Assembly: GCA_905250075.1 (NCBI GenBank)
Contig: CAJNOP010000032.1
Location: 891,333-955,332, forward strand
Direction: 5' to 3'
DNA from: Rotaria sp. Silwood1
Taxonomy: Eukaryota > Rotifera > Eurotatoria > Philodinida > Philodinidae
DNA: 64,000 nt
Shown: positions 10,476 through 23,761 of the stretch, in pieces
Position numbering within the stretch: the stretch's first letter is position 1
How the letters are laid out: every line of letters starts with the position of its first letter
The notes under the pieces: model-generated
Databases searched by the model: none
Told to the model about the DNA's origin: nothing
Seen by the model: only the letters and a program-made list of their open reading frames with translations
Made by a program: the position numbers and the translations under genes

Positions 10476-12537
10476 ATCATATTCTTCTTTTTTTATTATT
10501 ATTAGTCAACTTTGATTGAGTTCAAATATGATTGGTACGTCAATAAAAATCGTCCTCTGCTATTTGAATCACCTTTTGTCTGTTAGCTAATCCTCTTCTA
10601 AAACAAAAGGGAACAATTATGAAGTTTCAGAGCGAAAACTATATGTTTTATTGTAAGTGTTTTTATTATTCACCAATAGCACTTGAGAAATACATTTATG
10701 ACTGCATTACTATGAAACGAATTGATATTTTTTTATAGACTACTAAGCCATCGATTGTGATGTATTATTTTCACGTAAGCGAGTCATTTCTGGTTGTAAA
10801 ATTGGCTGACGACTAATTCATAAATAACAGAAGTTTGATTCACCTCAATGCTACGTTTCTCCTTAGATTGAAGGAAAAAAAGAACTCAATGACATCTTTT
10901 GCGTTCTGTCATATGATTAAGCAATCTGTTCCCCGCAGAGCTTTTCTGCTGCTGCTTCCGATGCTTTATCGAACTACGTTACATAAAGAATAATTTGAAA
11001 GCATGTATGCAAGTTAGTATTGATGATAGAACATGAGAAAGAGAGGCCTGTTATTCGTCTTTTTTTTTCCGTCGACATAGAATGTAAAAGTAAGATGTGT
11101 TTAGAAAGTTAAAAGGAAAGAGTTGCTTCCACGATCGGGCTGATGCCATACAAGTTTGTAAAAAGAGAACGAGTGAATTTTCTTGTGCGCTTTCCGAGAA
11201 GTGAGCAATACCAGCATTTACATTGTAAATTTTAAATAAATTCTGCCTTCTAGAGAATTGAGTTAACAAAAGTTCAAACATTTTCAAGTTATTATGAATC
11301 CTAGAACGATTTTCTATTTTCCATAAACTGCTTGATTTTTCGTAAAGTAGAATTTCAATTAGATTTTCTAAAAAAATCTATTTTTGAACGAATTAAAAAA
11401 TCAACAACAATTTTTAAGAATGTTTCAAAATCAATTTAAATTCAACAAAAAAGAAAAAGTCAATATTAGTTTTTGGAAAATAATTTAAACAACGGCACCT
11501 ATATTAACTAGTTGACGGTTTCGAGAATTTTTTTTTCTTCGGTAGCTGCGATGAGCATATGAGTAACTTAAAGTGTAGCTAACGCATACTAATCCATTGT
11601 ATAATAACGAAAGCAACCAGGAAATTAATTTTTACTAGTCATGAAAGATGGTAAATATAATTTTTTTTCTGAGAATATTTCTCAAAGGCCTCATCTTTTT
11701 TTGGTTTTTCAACTTCATGTAGAAATGTGTAAATGAGCGCCATCGGAAGCTGTCTGTAACTTGAAATTCTCTAATAAGAACCACATTTACAAGCCTGGCT
11801 CTTCAATTACTAATTTGTATTTTTTTCCGCTGAGATCATTTGATCCTACGCATTGGAAAAAGCTAATCAAGTAGTTGTAAAATTTCCCGTTCCATCTGAA
11901 TAAGACATTTAATTTTAAATAAAACTGTGCTTCATGTCCATCACAAATGTTTACTTTTAGATTTGACAATCTAAGAACAACGCCCAAACCTTAAAATATC
12001 TACACACAAAATATTTACTTTATCTAACTCGTCAACAAAACCTTGGGTGAGTGACACTTGTAGCACTCTGAAAAAGCATAATCTCTCTCTCTCTGATGCG
12101 CTTGAGTGATGGTGCTGACGTGATTCGGTGGATTCGAGACAAGGAGCCACTGTACTCGCTAGGATTCGTACACACAGACATATCCTAACTAGCAATATCT
12201 ATTTGATTCTCCTAGAAGAATTTCAAAATTCAGTTTTGAAAAAAGTTTGTTCTCGGTTTTTGTAAAGTGTAGATAGACCCGAAACCTTTATACCAGCTGA
12301 TGGTACATAGCCATGATTTGATGATAGCCCGTTCCGATTTGATGAGTGTAGGTGCGATTGTAGGTAATGGTGTTCTTTCTACCAGCATCAAACCCAATCT
12401 ACACCCACAAGATGGGTGATATTTTATGTAATGAGATCGCTTTCTTTTCTTAATACTTGTTGAGACTAAATCAGTTGACTGATTGTTCACATGAAAAGAG
12501 TGTTTTAAATTGATTATTTGATAGATTGTTCGTCGAA
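10476..12537. other. Intergenic, no supported gene
   Basis: About 2 kb of AT-rich spacer leading into the transporter gene. Short frames at 11051-11287, 11787-11987 and 12230-12490 on the minus strand lack domains. Nothing else is seen. Confidence 0.5.
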
Positions 12538-15500
12538 ATGAACGATTTAAGATCAGATCAAATACAAGTTTTGTCTGACAACGATCCTACACCAACATCA
12601 CCGACTGGAGCCAGTAATCAATTCCAGCATCCTCGACCACCTATCAGTCCTCCGAAAGAATTAATTCCAATGAATAAGGTGTCTGATTTTGACAAAGAAA
12701 TAGAGGTTCCACAAGAATCCCTATTGTCAGACATTTCAGCTGAATACGGCTACTTAAAACATATTCAAACATACAAAGATTTATGCAACACAAACGACAA
12801 GTCTCTCAAGAAGAAAGTCAGGTAACTTCAATTAATTTCAATTTACCCTACAAATTTTACAACTGTTAAATCTAATTAATTGTAATTTTGTTCGTTAAAA
12901 GAGATTAACTAGTATGCTACTACTAAACTAAAGAACTGGTAAGTTGAGACTTGTACACGTGATGAAAATTCTATAATTAGCATTCATTCAAATAGGAATC
13001 GAGACTTCTTTAAATTTAAAAGTCTAATCGGAAACATATTTTCTCTTTATGATAGATGATGAAGGCCTTTTCACCTGAGAAACAATCCGCTCCAATCCGT
13101 TAGATAATGATTTTGTTCCAATACACAAAATTTCCTATGAAATGAGCGAGTGACCATTATGATTTCATCATGTGTTACGCATATCGGAGAGATTTTATGA
13201 AACCTATTGCATTAAGTCGAAAGCTTAGGTTTTCTATGCTCAGTATCTCTCTCAATGCTTGAATAACTATTAAGTTATACAGTCTGTTTAGACTGTGTTA
13301 ACTTAGACTATCCTAAATTAAAAAATGTCCGTGCATGTAAGTATATTTCCTGGATAGCTAGAAAAACAAGAGAAATAGAGACTTACTGTTGTCATCATTC
13401 GAGAGGTCACATTTCGCCAGACAATATGATCTCAAATTTCGATTGCTTACGAATTAACCAATCATCTGAATATTGTGTGAATATTTCAAAAAATGACATT
13501 CTGAAACTGTGTTTCCTTCGGTTTCCACTACCTTCTATCATTGGATGTAAGGATTTTCCCGACACACTCAACTGCCCACTACGGGCCTTAGGTCATCTTC
13601 GAACAGGTTTAGGTAGAGTTAATTAATCATGCTGAGCTTATTAATGATATTCGTTTTTTTCTTACTGTACAAATAATCTTAAATTAATTAGTTCTTTTTG
13701 AAGCTAGAAAGTAAACTCACTACTAAACTCAGATGATCGAAGACCCAAAGAGTGAAGTTGATAACTTTTTAGAAATTCATAGCATCCTTCGACTGGAACA
13801 AACAAAAACTTTCGGTTTTGTATGGATATAAAGAAAAGGATTTCTCTATGCCATGGTCATATTACTACTAATAGTTAAAGTCAAACGAACCACGGTTTTG
13901 AAATGTCGTTATTTGAAATCTCAACGCATATTTCACCTATTGGTCAATTTCAGTATGAGCGAAATTTGAAGCTATTTTGTTTTCCAGAATGTGTTTTTGC
14001 GAACGGCATCAACAGCAATTCTCTATCTTTTATGTTCACTTTTGCTATTCAGAAACGTCTCACTGTAACAACACTGACATATCACTCCACTTTCATAATT
14101 ATTCTTCTTGCTATTCTTGTCTTTCTCTTTTTCTTCTACCTGGTTGCGCAGATAAACATATGCTCTGCGTATAAACAATATCATTGATGATGTGAGGAAA
14201 TCAAATAAAGCATAAGTACATTTGCGTTAGCACTTCTCCTATTATAAATTGTTACATCCACATGTGTGAATTTTTTTGACACGCAATAGTCTTCATTAAA
14301 AGATATCATCTAGAAGAGTAAAGGAAGGTTAACGGCAACGATAACATCTGCAACGAAGTTTATTATCAGATGACAATATGTTTGAAGATTGGTAACGATC
14401 ACTGTTTTCGAAAACAAGTCTTTCTTAGCAAAACTCTTCTTTTCATGAATCAAGCTGTTGTTATAGTCGAGAGTAGTATTTACGAACGATGTTCAACTTA
14501 GTGGTTTTGTAAGAACTCGAGACAAATCCTAAATAGATCAACACAGAGTCATTCATTGTTGTTCACATTTCTGATATATGTAGAGAATTCTACAAGGATC
14601 AGTTGGACTTCATTACTTCACTTGAAGCAGTACTCGTGCCGAATACTAATGAAGGAAATGCAGCAACATCTGATCTCAAACGTCAAGACCGTGTCATCGC
14701 AATACTCACAACAGCCGCTTTGATCACTAATATTGTAGGTTTACATTTGTTAATTTTATTTAGTAGTTTCCTGTTTCTTGTGTATCAAAGGTTCTAGTGA
14801 TCATCAAAATAGCAGGTGCTGCCGTATCAAAATCGCTTTCGATTATTTCGTCAGTCGTCGATAGCGTACTTGATCTTCTCAGCAGTATTATACTTCTGTG
14901 GACAGCTCGTAAAGTCAAAAAACGAAATCTCTATAAATATCCCACGGGTAATCTATTATAAGTATTATCTTTGAAACAAAGAGTAATTGTATTCTAGGAC
15001 GAGCACGTCTTGAACCGACTGCTATTCTTATAGTGTCTGTCATCATGTGTGCTACAAGTGCGCAAGTCATACTTGAAAGTATTCAAACATTGTCGCAAGA
15101 TATCGAATATTTCACAAAACGATACAATAACTCATCATGCAATAAGTTGCCTGACTTAGATATGAGTGCATTACCCATTACCGTCATGGTACTCACAATA
15201 GGTATGTATCATCGTTCATTTTAACTATTATTCAATTGATCTCATTTCAAGTATCAAAAGCAATACTTTTCATGCTATGCTACCGAATAAATAATCCAAC
15301 AATATCTGCTCTTGCTGAAGACAATCGAAACGATGTCGCATCAAATATTGTGGCACTTCTTTGCGGACTTATCGGTAATGTTCGACATTTTATTGAGTGT
15401 GATCCATATGCAAAACCGAGAAAATCAAACAAAACTGAATATCTCCCATTCATTTCTATTATTTTTTCTTTTTGAACATGGATTGTTACTTTGAGTTTTT

Positions 15501-16609
15501 CTAAAATTAGTTGACAGTAATTGTTCAGCTATTCGAAAATGTCGATGAAGCATTCTTTGAGAAGAAATCGGAAAACGAGACAAAATTATTTATCCAAGAA
15601 AAAACTAAATTGAACATAGAACACAAGAAACGATGAAAGATAGACTTTCGTTTTAGGTTCTTATGCTCTACAAAAAAAGATAAAACAAGAGGCCATCGTT
15701 GTCGATCCGATTGGTGCTCTGCTCATCTCAGTGTATATCATAACTGCTTGGATTCGACAAGCCTACAGTAAGTATCAAACGCTTGCTTAAATGAGATTGC
15801 TCTCTTTTGATTTGTCGGATTCTCTCAACCAAAGATCGAACTTAAATTGAACCTACTCGATTCGATTCGGGCCTATACTTTAGCTGACTACAGAATCTAT
15901 TGAGAAGAGTGAAAATTTAGCCATAAGTTCGTTACAATGAAGGTTTGTGTTATGCAAAGTTTCAAGTAAAAACTTGAAAGTCGATTTTCAAGATAACATG
16001 AGAGAACTATTAGAATTGGCCAAAAATATACAGTAAAACTTTAACATCTTAGAAATAAAGATCCATTGATATCTTTAAAGGTATCCTTGTGAGCTTTGAC
16101 AAGTCATCATATATACTTAACCAAGTACACTCGTTTCTTCCAAACGTACCATTTATTGAGTAGTCAAAATACGTGAAAATCAATAGTGAAAACACTTAAG
16201 TACGGCTTACAATTCTAGCGTCAAAATAATTTCGCATGATGAAAATGATGATTTTATTGTTGTTGACAAAGCCACTTAAGATACTTCTATTTTCTACGTA
16301 GCACAAATCCGTCACCTCACTGGCATAACAGCTGAACCGTTATTTCTCCAGCGTATTACTCATCTTGTCTATAATTTTCGTCCCGATGTTGTGACGAAAA
16401 TCGATACTGTTCGGGCTTTTCATTGTGGCACAAAATTTTTCGTGGAAGTTGATATTGGTTTACCAGGCTCAATGCCTCTGGCTATTGCTCATGAAATCGG
16501 ACAACAATTGCAAGAACAGATTGAGAAGCTCGATGATGTAGAACGTGCATTTGTACATTTGGACTTTGAATTTACACATTTACCATATAGTGAACATAAG
16601 ATCGTGTAA
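12538..16609 (+). CDS. Cation diffusion facilitator (CDF) metal transporter, Mn-type
   Basis: Seven exons (12538-12821, 14584-14734, 14791-14947, 14998-15201, 15252-15374, 15657-15767, 16302-16609) join in phase to 445 residues. ATG at 12538 is the first in frame. The N-tail (about 95 residues) is cytosolic-looking and Pro/Ser-rich. FYKDQ precedes six membrane segments. TM2 carries DSVLD (residues 169-173) and TM5 carries DNRND (289-293). This DxxxD/DxxxD pair marks the manganese subgroup (plant MTP8-11 type) rather than the HxxxD zinc carriers. YPTGRARLEP and VDPIGALLIS are family signatures. The C-terminal cytosolic domain (about 345-445) keeps IDTVRAFHCG and ERAFVHLDFE. The protein should move divalent metal out of the cytosol by proton antiport. 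Intron 1 is 1.76 kb, intron 5 is 282 bp and intron 6 is 534 bp; the rest are about 50 bp. A possible AATAAA lies at 16908. Confidence 0.92.
12822..14583 (+). other. Large first intron of the CDF gene
   Basis: The 1762-bp intron (GTAACT...TAG) is about 30 times longer than most introns in the same gene. It contains a hydrophobic frame at 13903-14187 with no domain. I found no terminal inverted repeats in it, so the cause of the expansion is not identified. Confidence 0.6.
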
Positions 16610-18955
16610 TTTGTCTGATTCGATATTTCTTTTCAAAACTTTTGCCAATGAGGGCGCGGCGAGTACAATCCCTCACGCCAAACTAATCATCTTACACCAG
16701 CCGTGATTCTGCTTTGTGGCTATCGCGATTAATTTTATGCGAAACAAAAGAAACTACTAACATAAGTTAATGTGCTTCTGTGCGTTTTTGATAAATGATT
16801 AATCGAATCAAAATATACGAGCTATATTTAAAATGATGAGTATTCACAATCATTCGAAAATCAAAAAGTGAAGGCTGTAAAGATTTCATGATTTTATGTA
16901 AAAGCCAAATAAACATCTTTGCCTAAGTGAGTGTAGTATTATTCCCACAAATTTATCTTTATATGGACTAGCACAACTTTTGATAATGATATTTATTCTG
17001 CTATTGCACATCTTAATCGTATTTTGTTAATATAGAACATGTACTTTCATATATTTGACAGAGCACAAGTAAAATCGAAAAGAAAGGGAAAGATGTCAAC
17101 AATAATATCGTCACAATACATTGAGGAGATTGGATTCATCGAGATGATCCCAAAATCAGACACGATGATTAGAAATATCAAGATTAGAGCAAGAGATAGT
17201 TCTTTGTATAGAATTCACCAGTACATCACACGCTCAAGACTATCCAGGTTTGTTAACTACAGTTCAATTGAACGATCGCCCTTTATCAAAGTAAGATATT
17301 CTTTTTTTTTGCATTATGATGATCGTTCAACCCAAGTAGAATTCAAACGATTATTCGATGATATACTCTATTAACCTCATTTTGATGATGATGGTGTTTG
17401 TCATTGATCATTAGAACCTGAGGTTGTAGGCTAAGGTATGAATCTGGTCTCGACCCAAATGCTCACTCGCTTAATTTTTTTTAATGTTAGCTTGTTACGA
17501 TAGCTATAACTATTAACTTTAGATCACAATGTTCATTAAAACAAAAAAAGCTCAATTCTTTTTTGATTAAAATGAGTATCATCTGCAACCTGCAAATATT
17601 AAATAAACAGAAAGATCCTATTAGATATCTTCTGAATCGAATTGGATCCTCGTTTCATTTAATCAATATGTAAATTAAAGCGGACTTTTTCGAAATGGAT
17701 GCTAATCAGGACTGGATTGGAATCGGTAAAGAAAAATCATAATATAATAGACCAGTTCAGACAGGAAATTCATGGAATACGATGAAATATCGATATAAGT
17801 TTATGAATTAATGCAAAAATATTGATTATCAATGACAATTATTGTACCAGTGAAGTCTTGGCGCCTATCATGAGAATACCTTTTACAAAACAGTGATGTC
17901 TTTCATGATTTGAAGGGAAACTTCAGTAAATGACTTACCGCGTTTCTCTTCAAACCTAAGCATATGAATGGCTCTTATGCTTTTGATCAATGTAGATTAT
18001 GAGAAAAAGTGATTATTGAAAAATATTATAAATATTTCATGGAAAGTTATATTCTACTGCAAACACCTAAATAAAGTTAGGATAAATTCAACACAAGCCG
18101 AAGTCATACTATAATATGCCGACTCAGCAGGTAATGCTCGAAAAATACCGTATTACGACAGATATATATGCTACTACGATTCTAAGTCTGTTTCTACTTT
18201 GGCATGCTTTTTATTGCGCAATCACTTGTTATCGCCATGCTGTTTATTCAGTTTTTTGTCTTTTTACCCGTTTCTGTAGAGTTTTTTAAGGTGATAAACT
18301 ATTAGTTATATAATCGACCAATCAAGGTGATGTGAAAAAGTTCGAAAAACAAAGTTCTTTCACAACATATGTACAACATTTTATTGAGACAGTAGGATGT
18401 GTTGAGTCACTACAGGTAAAATAAAACTTTGGACGTCAATAACTATCACGAGTCATGACATCAAGTTCTTGGAAAATTTCATTCGTATGTAAAAATGATA
18501 AAAAGTGCGTCAACTATAACAAAGCTTTCTAAGAACATTAATTTCTTTCATAAGAATACTATAGTGGTTTAGGGTTTAGAATTAAATTGTTGAACGGAGT
18601 TTCTAGTTTTAATTCGAAAATCAAAAGTAATTGGTAGCTTGAAAGCTCACTATAGAACAAAGTAAAACAAATTTGATGCAATTATCAAGAATTTTATATA
18701 AACTTCGTTTGATATCGTTATAAATTTTAGATTGTCGTTGATCTTCGAACTCTCGAACGAACGCAGTACAAGTCATCGATACAACCTTGGTACCAAAAAG
18801 GCAAGTCGATATTCAATGAAAATAGTTTCGGCTAGTGTGAGAAATTTCCTTCTAAAAGAATTCTCAGCATTTTGGAATCGTGTCTATTGAAAAAAACGAA
18901 ATATCCGAGCTTACGAAATGAATAACTTGCTTCACTTTTTGTTTATAGTATCGTC
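16610..18955. other. Intergenic with one orphan frame
   Basis: About 2.3 kb of spacer. An ATG-started frame at 17039-17374 (+) encodes 111 basic residues with no family resemblance and an inserted poly-T run, so I do not call it a gene. Just before the next gene, TTTATAG ends at 18948, 7 nt before its ATG. Confidence 0.4.
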
Positions 18956-19663
18956 ATGAAGATCTATATTCGAACAAATACAGGAAGGGGGCGCCCATTT
19001 GAGTTTAATGTCCAGCCCACTGACACGGTTAAACAACTGAAGCAGCTAACTATTCAAAAGACCAATGATGATGAAGATGCATTAAAAAATATGTACTTTA
19101 TTTTTGACGAAGATATACTGGACGAGGATGAGGAAACGCTTACATCTTATGGAATAGAAGAAGAATCAAAACTAGATTTACATTATTCCAACATGAAAGG
19201 TCGTAGCTTAGGTGCATTGGGAACGCGTTTTGCGGATGTTAGCAACAGTAAAAGCTTAAAGCGATGTGAATGGTCTCAAACAGCTCCACGCTGGCGAAGG
19301 ACCAGATGTGGTTTATGTTTTGAAGGCATATGTACCAATAGTGAATGTGAAGCTTACAATAAGAATGTTATCATACCAATTGGTTACAAGAAATTCGATA
19401 TTCTATGCGATCCTGATGATACCACAACTGTATGTCCTGTATGCAAAAACTTTGTTCAACCAACAAACTGTGGTTTTAATAATTGTTGGTGGAGATTTCA
19501 AGGGATAAAACAAGAAGGAGATGATATTAGAAAAGCACCAAAAAGATGTTCTAGTGAATGGAAACAAGCGGATAATGCATATCATTATTTCGACCAGTTA
19601 ACGAGTGAACTAGTGACATGGAAGCAACTTATACTTGAAGCTGTCAAAAATAAACCTACTTGA
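18956..19663 (+). CDS. Ubiquitin-like domain fused to a Cys-rich zinc-binding-like domain
   Basis: Single exon, 235 residues, ATG at 18956. Residues 1-78 form a ubiquitin-like fold by pattern: an MKIYIRT strand, DTVKQLKQL helix start, YFIFDEDIL, then TLTSYGIEEESKLDLHY. No Gly-Gly end follows, so it is probably a fixed domain, not a processed modifier. After a 30-residue linker comes a Cys array: C118-x2-C121-x4-C126-x4-C131 and C160-x2-C163-x8-C172-x4-C177. These suit two Zn sites, and conserved-looking NNCWWRFQG and WKQADNAYHYFD follow. I have the impression that similar Ubl plus CGFNNCWWR proteins recur in bdelloid genomes as a multi-copy family, but I cannot verify this here. Function is unknown; a ubiquitin-system adaptor is a guess. 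The TATAG acceptor 7 nt upstream suggests a 5'UTR intron or a trans-splice site. Confidence 0.75.
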   Translation: MKIYIRTNTGRGRPFEFNVQPTDTVKQLKQLTIQKTNDDEDALKNMYFIFDEDILDEDEETLTSYGIEEESKLDLHYSNMKGRSLGALGTRFADVSNSKSLKRCEWSQTAPRWRRTRCGLCFEGICTNSECEAYNKNVIIPIGYKKFDILCDPDDTTTVCPVCKNFVQPTNCGFNNCWWRFQGIKQEGDDIRKAPKRCSSEWKQADNAYHYFDQLTSELVTWKQLILEAVKNKPT

Positions 19664-21130
19664 TGATTTCTTACTATCCGATTCACTGGTTTTCCATTGC
19701 TGTCTGTAAGAACATTAATCAAGACTTTGTTCTATTTTAAAAAACTAAGTCTCTACTTTTGCTGAAAAAAATATAAATTTGTTGCTCAAAGCTTTTTTTT
19801 CTAAAATAAACACACCCTTAACAGGAATCATCATTGCTGCCTAAAGTGATCAAACAGATTAGATCGATTATTTGTTTTGTAAAAGAATATCAGCTTGAGA
19901 AAACTTATCTTCTTATATTGTCAAGAATCTATAGGATCATTTAATCCAGATATGAACTGCAAATAGAACAGTCGGTGAGATAAAACGAATTGAATAAGTG
20001 ATTACATAGCAAAACTGCTTGATGGAAAGAGTTACCAGGATCAGATAGATCCAAGAATTGAGGAATTATAATCTATGTGCACAATTGACATTGATTCATT
20101 GCGAGAACAAGTGTATTAGTGCTAAAGTACTACATATTGACACTCAAAAATTAAGAATGTGTGAATCTATTCTTCAGTAACGTCCACGGTCCATTTGCAG
20201 AAGAATTAGATAGATTGAAGAAAATGACAATTTTCCCTTTCTTTTCTATATGACAATTTCCATATATACATATTTCTAGACAGAGTATAAACTGAAAAGC
20301 CGTTCGACATCCTACGAGTAATTACTATCATTCATTTAACTAATGATTAACATGTGAAAAATTCCATCCTGATAAACTCGTGTTTCTTATATGTTATAAT
20401 AAAAATCTATCAAACTTTTCTTTGCCATCTTCGCGACATCATGTACTCGTTGTAGCACTATTAAATCTAAGCTTCAAAATTCAGTATTTTCTCTCTAGTT
20501 AAAAGTGAGAAATAACCGAACATTTTACCAGTCCAGAGAATATCAAACAAATTCATACTAAAGATCAAATTGAAAACAAGTGATAATTTTAATTTACAAT
20601 AAAAATTTTTATTAAAGCTGTTAATTAAATTTGCTCAACATCATTTATTATCATGTGTCTAAGTTATATTCATTAACAATGAAGCATATAAAAATCATAA
20701 ATATAGATAACATTTATTTAAGCGTAGTGAAACACTGCATAATTATCATATGGTTGTCAACTTCATAATTTATACAGATGTCTATATAAAGAAAAATAAT
20801 AGACAAGTATGCAGCAATACTGAAGAGAAACAGCAACAAGAAGTTACATATTGTGTATTGATATGAGAAAAATAAAGAACACGTAGAGAAAAGGAAATAA
20901 ACACACACAAAAAGAAGCTCCCAAAACACTTCTAATAATAAAAAATAAAACACCACACAATAGCATTTACTAGTCAATAGTATCAATCACATACGCAATA
21001 GATATAGATAGTATCATAAAAGAAATAGAATACTTATCTGATCCTATTTCATAGGATTGATAATCGTTTTTCTAAAACAATAGTTACATACAAAAAAGAA
21101 ACAATTATTAAGATAGACACTTGTATGAAC
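19664..21130. other. Intergenic between convergent genes
   Basis: The 3' ends of the Ubl gene (+) and of the 475-aa gene (-) face each other across about 1.5 kb. An AATAAA-type signal near 19806 may serve the Ubl gene. The hydrophobic frame at 20714-20986 (-) is low-complexity and not called. Nothing else is seen. Confidence 0.5.
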
Positions 21131-23761
21131 TTAAAATATTTTTCGTTCTTGTTCATCTAAATCTTTCATATCTTCAATAAGACTAGCACTAAGCTCAGTC
21201 AACAATAAATCCATTGTCTAGAAAAATAAACTTTAGAATAAAACGGCTTGCTTTTTTTTTATGTCTTACCATATTCATAAATGAATTGAGATGAAATTTT
21301 CTCAAAGCATAATTATCTAATGTTCTCGAACGAGTATCTTTTATATCTTGATAATGATAAATTAAATTATCAAGAATAGTTGCTAAAATGAATATCATTT
21401 ATAAAATATATTTGAATAAAATTTTAAAAAATAGAGAAAAAAAAATTACCATCTAAGAAACGTGAAAGATCATCAACATCAACAACTGAACCATTTTGTT
21501 TAATATATTTTCCAATTAATTGATCTATCAATATTGTATCTAATAATTTATTTTGTGCTTGTTTTTCTATTGCATTAAATTGAACTTGATTAACTTGATT
21601 TCTTTGAGAACTATGAATATCATAAGCTGTATCACGCATTATTTCTCTTATAACCTCAGATTCAATATCACGATAGATATCATTTGTAGCATCATTTACA
21701 GCAGGAACATTACGCAACTAAAAATAACAGAATTTAAACAATGAAAAAAAAAATTTAACACATAATCACGGATATAAGTTTAGAACAGTTGTATTTTTAA
21801 GTTTTCTTTTCGATGGGAATATCTAACAAGAAATTTAAAAACAAGAATGTTTGTGAAGCTGAAAGGATTTTCTATTACGATTGGTAGATCCAAAGACTCC
21901 AATAAAACTACTTTGATCATGATCAATGGAGAATCAAGACCTTCAAAACTAGCCTTCTGACTGTCATTCAAACCTTCTGAGAAAAAAATTTTATCGAATA
22001 GAGCAAGATAAGACGTCTTTCATCTGTTCAAGATCTTTCTTCATTGAACTCGATTCAATTTGCAGAAGGACTAAGAAGCATTTTTCTCTTCTATTTTTTT
22101 TTGCCATGTTCGACGTTTTGGGGCCGTCTGTAAATTGAATGTATTTTGATGAAGGAAGGGCATGGTTTTCCACAAACTCTTAGCCAAGAAGTTTTGTTAA
22201 AGTCTTCGAACTTACCAATCCTTATAGAGAATCCTTTCAACTACGCAAGTTTTTTCCAGGCTCTGACTTGTTGTTACCATGAAAAAGAAAACTTAAAAAT
22301 ACAGCTATTCCAAACTTTTGCTCCCTACTATACTTACTTTATTAGTTAAAGTTTGACCAGTTATTTCAGTTACCATATTTTCAACTTCGTAATCAATTAA
22401 TTCTTGATTAATATCTCTTAATAAACGTCCTTGTACATCCGGAGGTAAATCGTGATATCTTGCTTGTATCGTTGTTTGAGTACGTGGAAATTCTCTGAAA
22501 TCTAATGGTTTAAGTAACGATATATTAGAATCAATATTTGATGAAGGAATTGGGGGGCGTTGATAATCAAGTTCACGTATCCAAGCGTCAGAGAATAAAC
22601 TAAATAAAAGAACAGTTTCATAATGACAAAAACAAACGAAAAAACAACATACTGAGTATTATTAATTTCTTTTTGACTAATTAGATTATTTAATTCAGCA
22701 TAATATCGATCAACTTCAGGTTTAAATGATTTTACACTTGAGTTTTTATTCTTGAAAATAATAAATATTTTACTTTAAAAAATATCTTTCTTAATAATTA
22801 TATTTACTTCTCGATCAAGTTCACTAATTATCTCAAGTAGAATATCTGGTATAAATTGATCTTCAATACATTTACCAATAAAGTCTTCTATAAAACGATT
22901 TGCAAATGCTTCATTACGACGAACATAAATATAATCAGAAGGTTCCTAAAAATAAATATTGTAACTTTTGCTTTGCTTTTTTTCATTCTTATCTTTAGCT
23001 GATATCATAAAGGCATAAAACAAAGTTTACGATTACTGTTTTAAAATAAGAAAAAAGAAAAGAAAAGAAAAGAATTGGTAAGCAAACTTACATGTTGAAG
23101 TTTTGGCGAAGGATATGAACGAACTCTTTCAAGATATGCATATTGAGAATCAGGAACATAAGATGATGTTGCTTGATGAGAAGGTATTGTGAAAGTACCA
23201 CCAATACCGTCTCTACTAATGGGTGGAGTAGTGAAACTGGATAGACGAGGTACTACAATGTATGACTAATAAAACGGATTGATATTATTTTGATATTGAA
23301 GAAATTTTCTGTTTCTTTTGGTTCATTACCTTTTTTTGTTTTTGATCTTGACTACCTAGACCAAAATGTGTTAATGGTGATGGATAGCGTCGAATTAAAT
23401 GTAGATTTTGATTTAAACGATAATCAATAGGATCAAGTCCCCATGTATCAAGACCAACTGGAGGAGTACTAGATAATTCATTTTATTTTGTTAAAAATAT
23501 AGCTTATAATTTTTCTCAAATACTTACTGCCAATCATCAAGTGATGGTAATGGACTATTTATTCTACGTAAATTGTAAGCATTTCGATAGGGCTCAATGC
23601 CAGGTGGAGTTATCAGTCTAGAATAATAATTTAGCTTTCTCTATGAGACAAATTAATAATTTGCGAAAAGAAAAAAAAGGAATTATTTATATGCTTCTTA
23701 ACACTGATTCTTCATCATCATAGAATGATTCAGATGAGTATTCAGTTTGATTTTTTAACAT
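21131..23761 (-). CDS. Uncharacterised 475-residue protein, ten exons
   Basis: Exons on the minus strand: 23761-23703, 23617-23528, 23468-23330, 23275 region starting at 23265 to 23092, 22945-22808, 22750-22653, 22599-22338, 21717-21450, 21382-21270, 21217-21131. All splice sites are GT-AG and the sum is exactly 475 codons plus stop, which supports the ATG at 23761. The N-terminal third is acidic (ESFYDDEES) then Pro/Tyr-rich (TPPGIEPYRNAYNLRR, PPVGLDTWGLDP), with no compact fold evident. From about residue 190 it becomes helical and acidic, with FANRFIEDFIGKCIEDQF, IESEVIREIMRDTAYDIH and a closing MDLLLTELSASLIEDMKDLD. There is no signal peptide or membrane segment. I do not recognise the family; a cytosolic or cytoskeletal scaffold would fit but is not shown. 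Intron 7 (21718-22337) carries a foldback insertion. Confidence 0.75.
21780..22325. repeat. Foldback element inside an intron
   Basis: The 620-bp intron 7 of the 475-aa gene contains inverted arms at about 21780-21910 and 22185-22322, roughly 70-75% alike. Read outward, both encode related frames: LPIVIENPFSF...KENLKIQLF on the minus strand and LPILIENPFNY...KENLKIQLF on the plus strand. That follows from the arms being inverted copies. The interior is unrelated spacer. The other introns of this gene are 52-146 bp, so the element accounts for the expansion. Confidence 0.75.

Noticed and set aside
13903-14187. 94-codon frame in CDF intron 1 with a hydrophobic segment
   Set aside because: Lies wholly inside a well-bounded intron and has no recognisable motif.
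17039-17374. 111-codon basic frame between the CDF and Ubl genes
   Set aside because: No domain signal, and a poly-T run sits inside it; it may be decayed sequence but cannot be supported as a gene.
20714-20986. Hydrophobic 90-codon minus-strand frame resembling a membrane protein
   Set aside because: Low-complexity Leu/Phe translation of AT-rich DNA without membrane-protein spacing or splice context.
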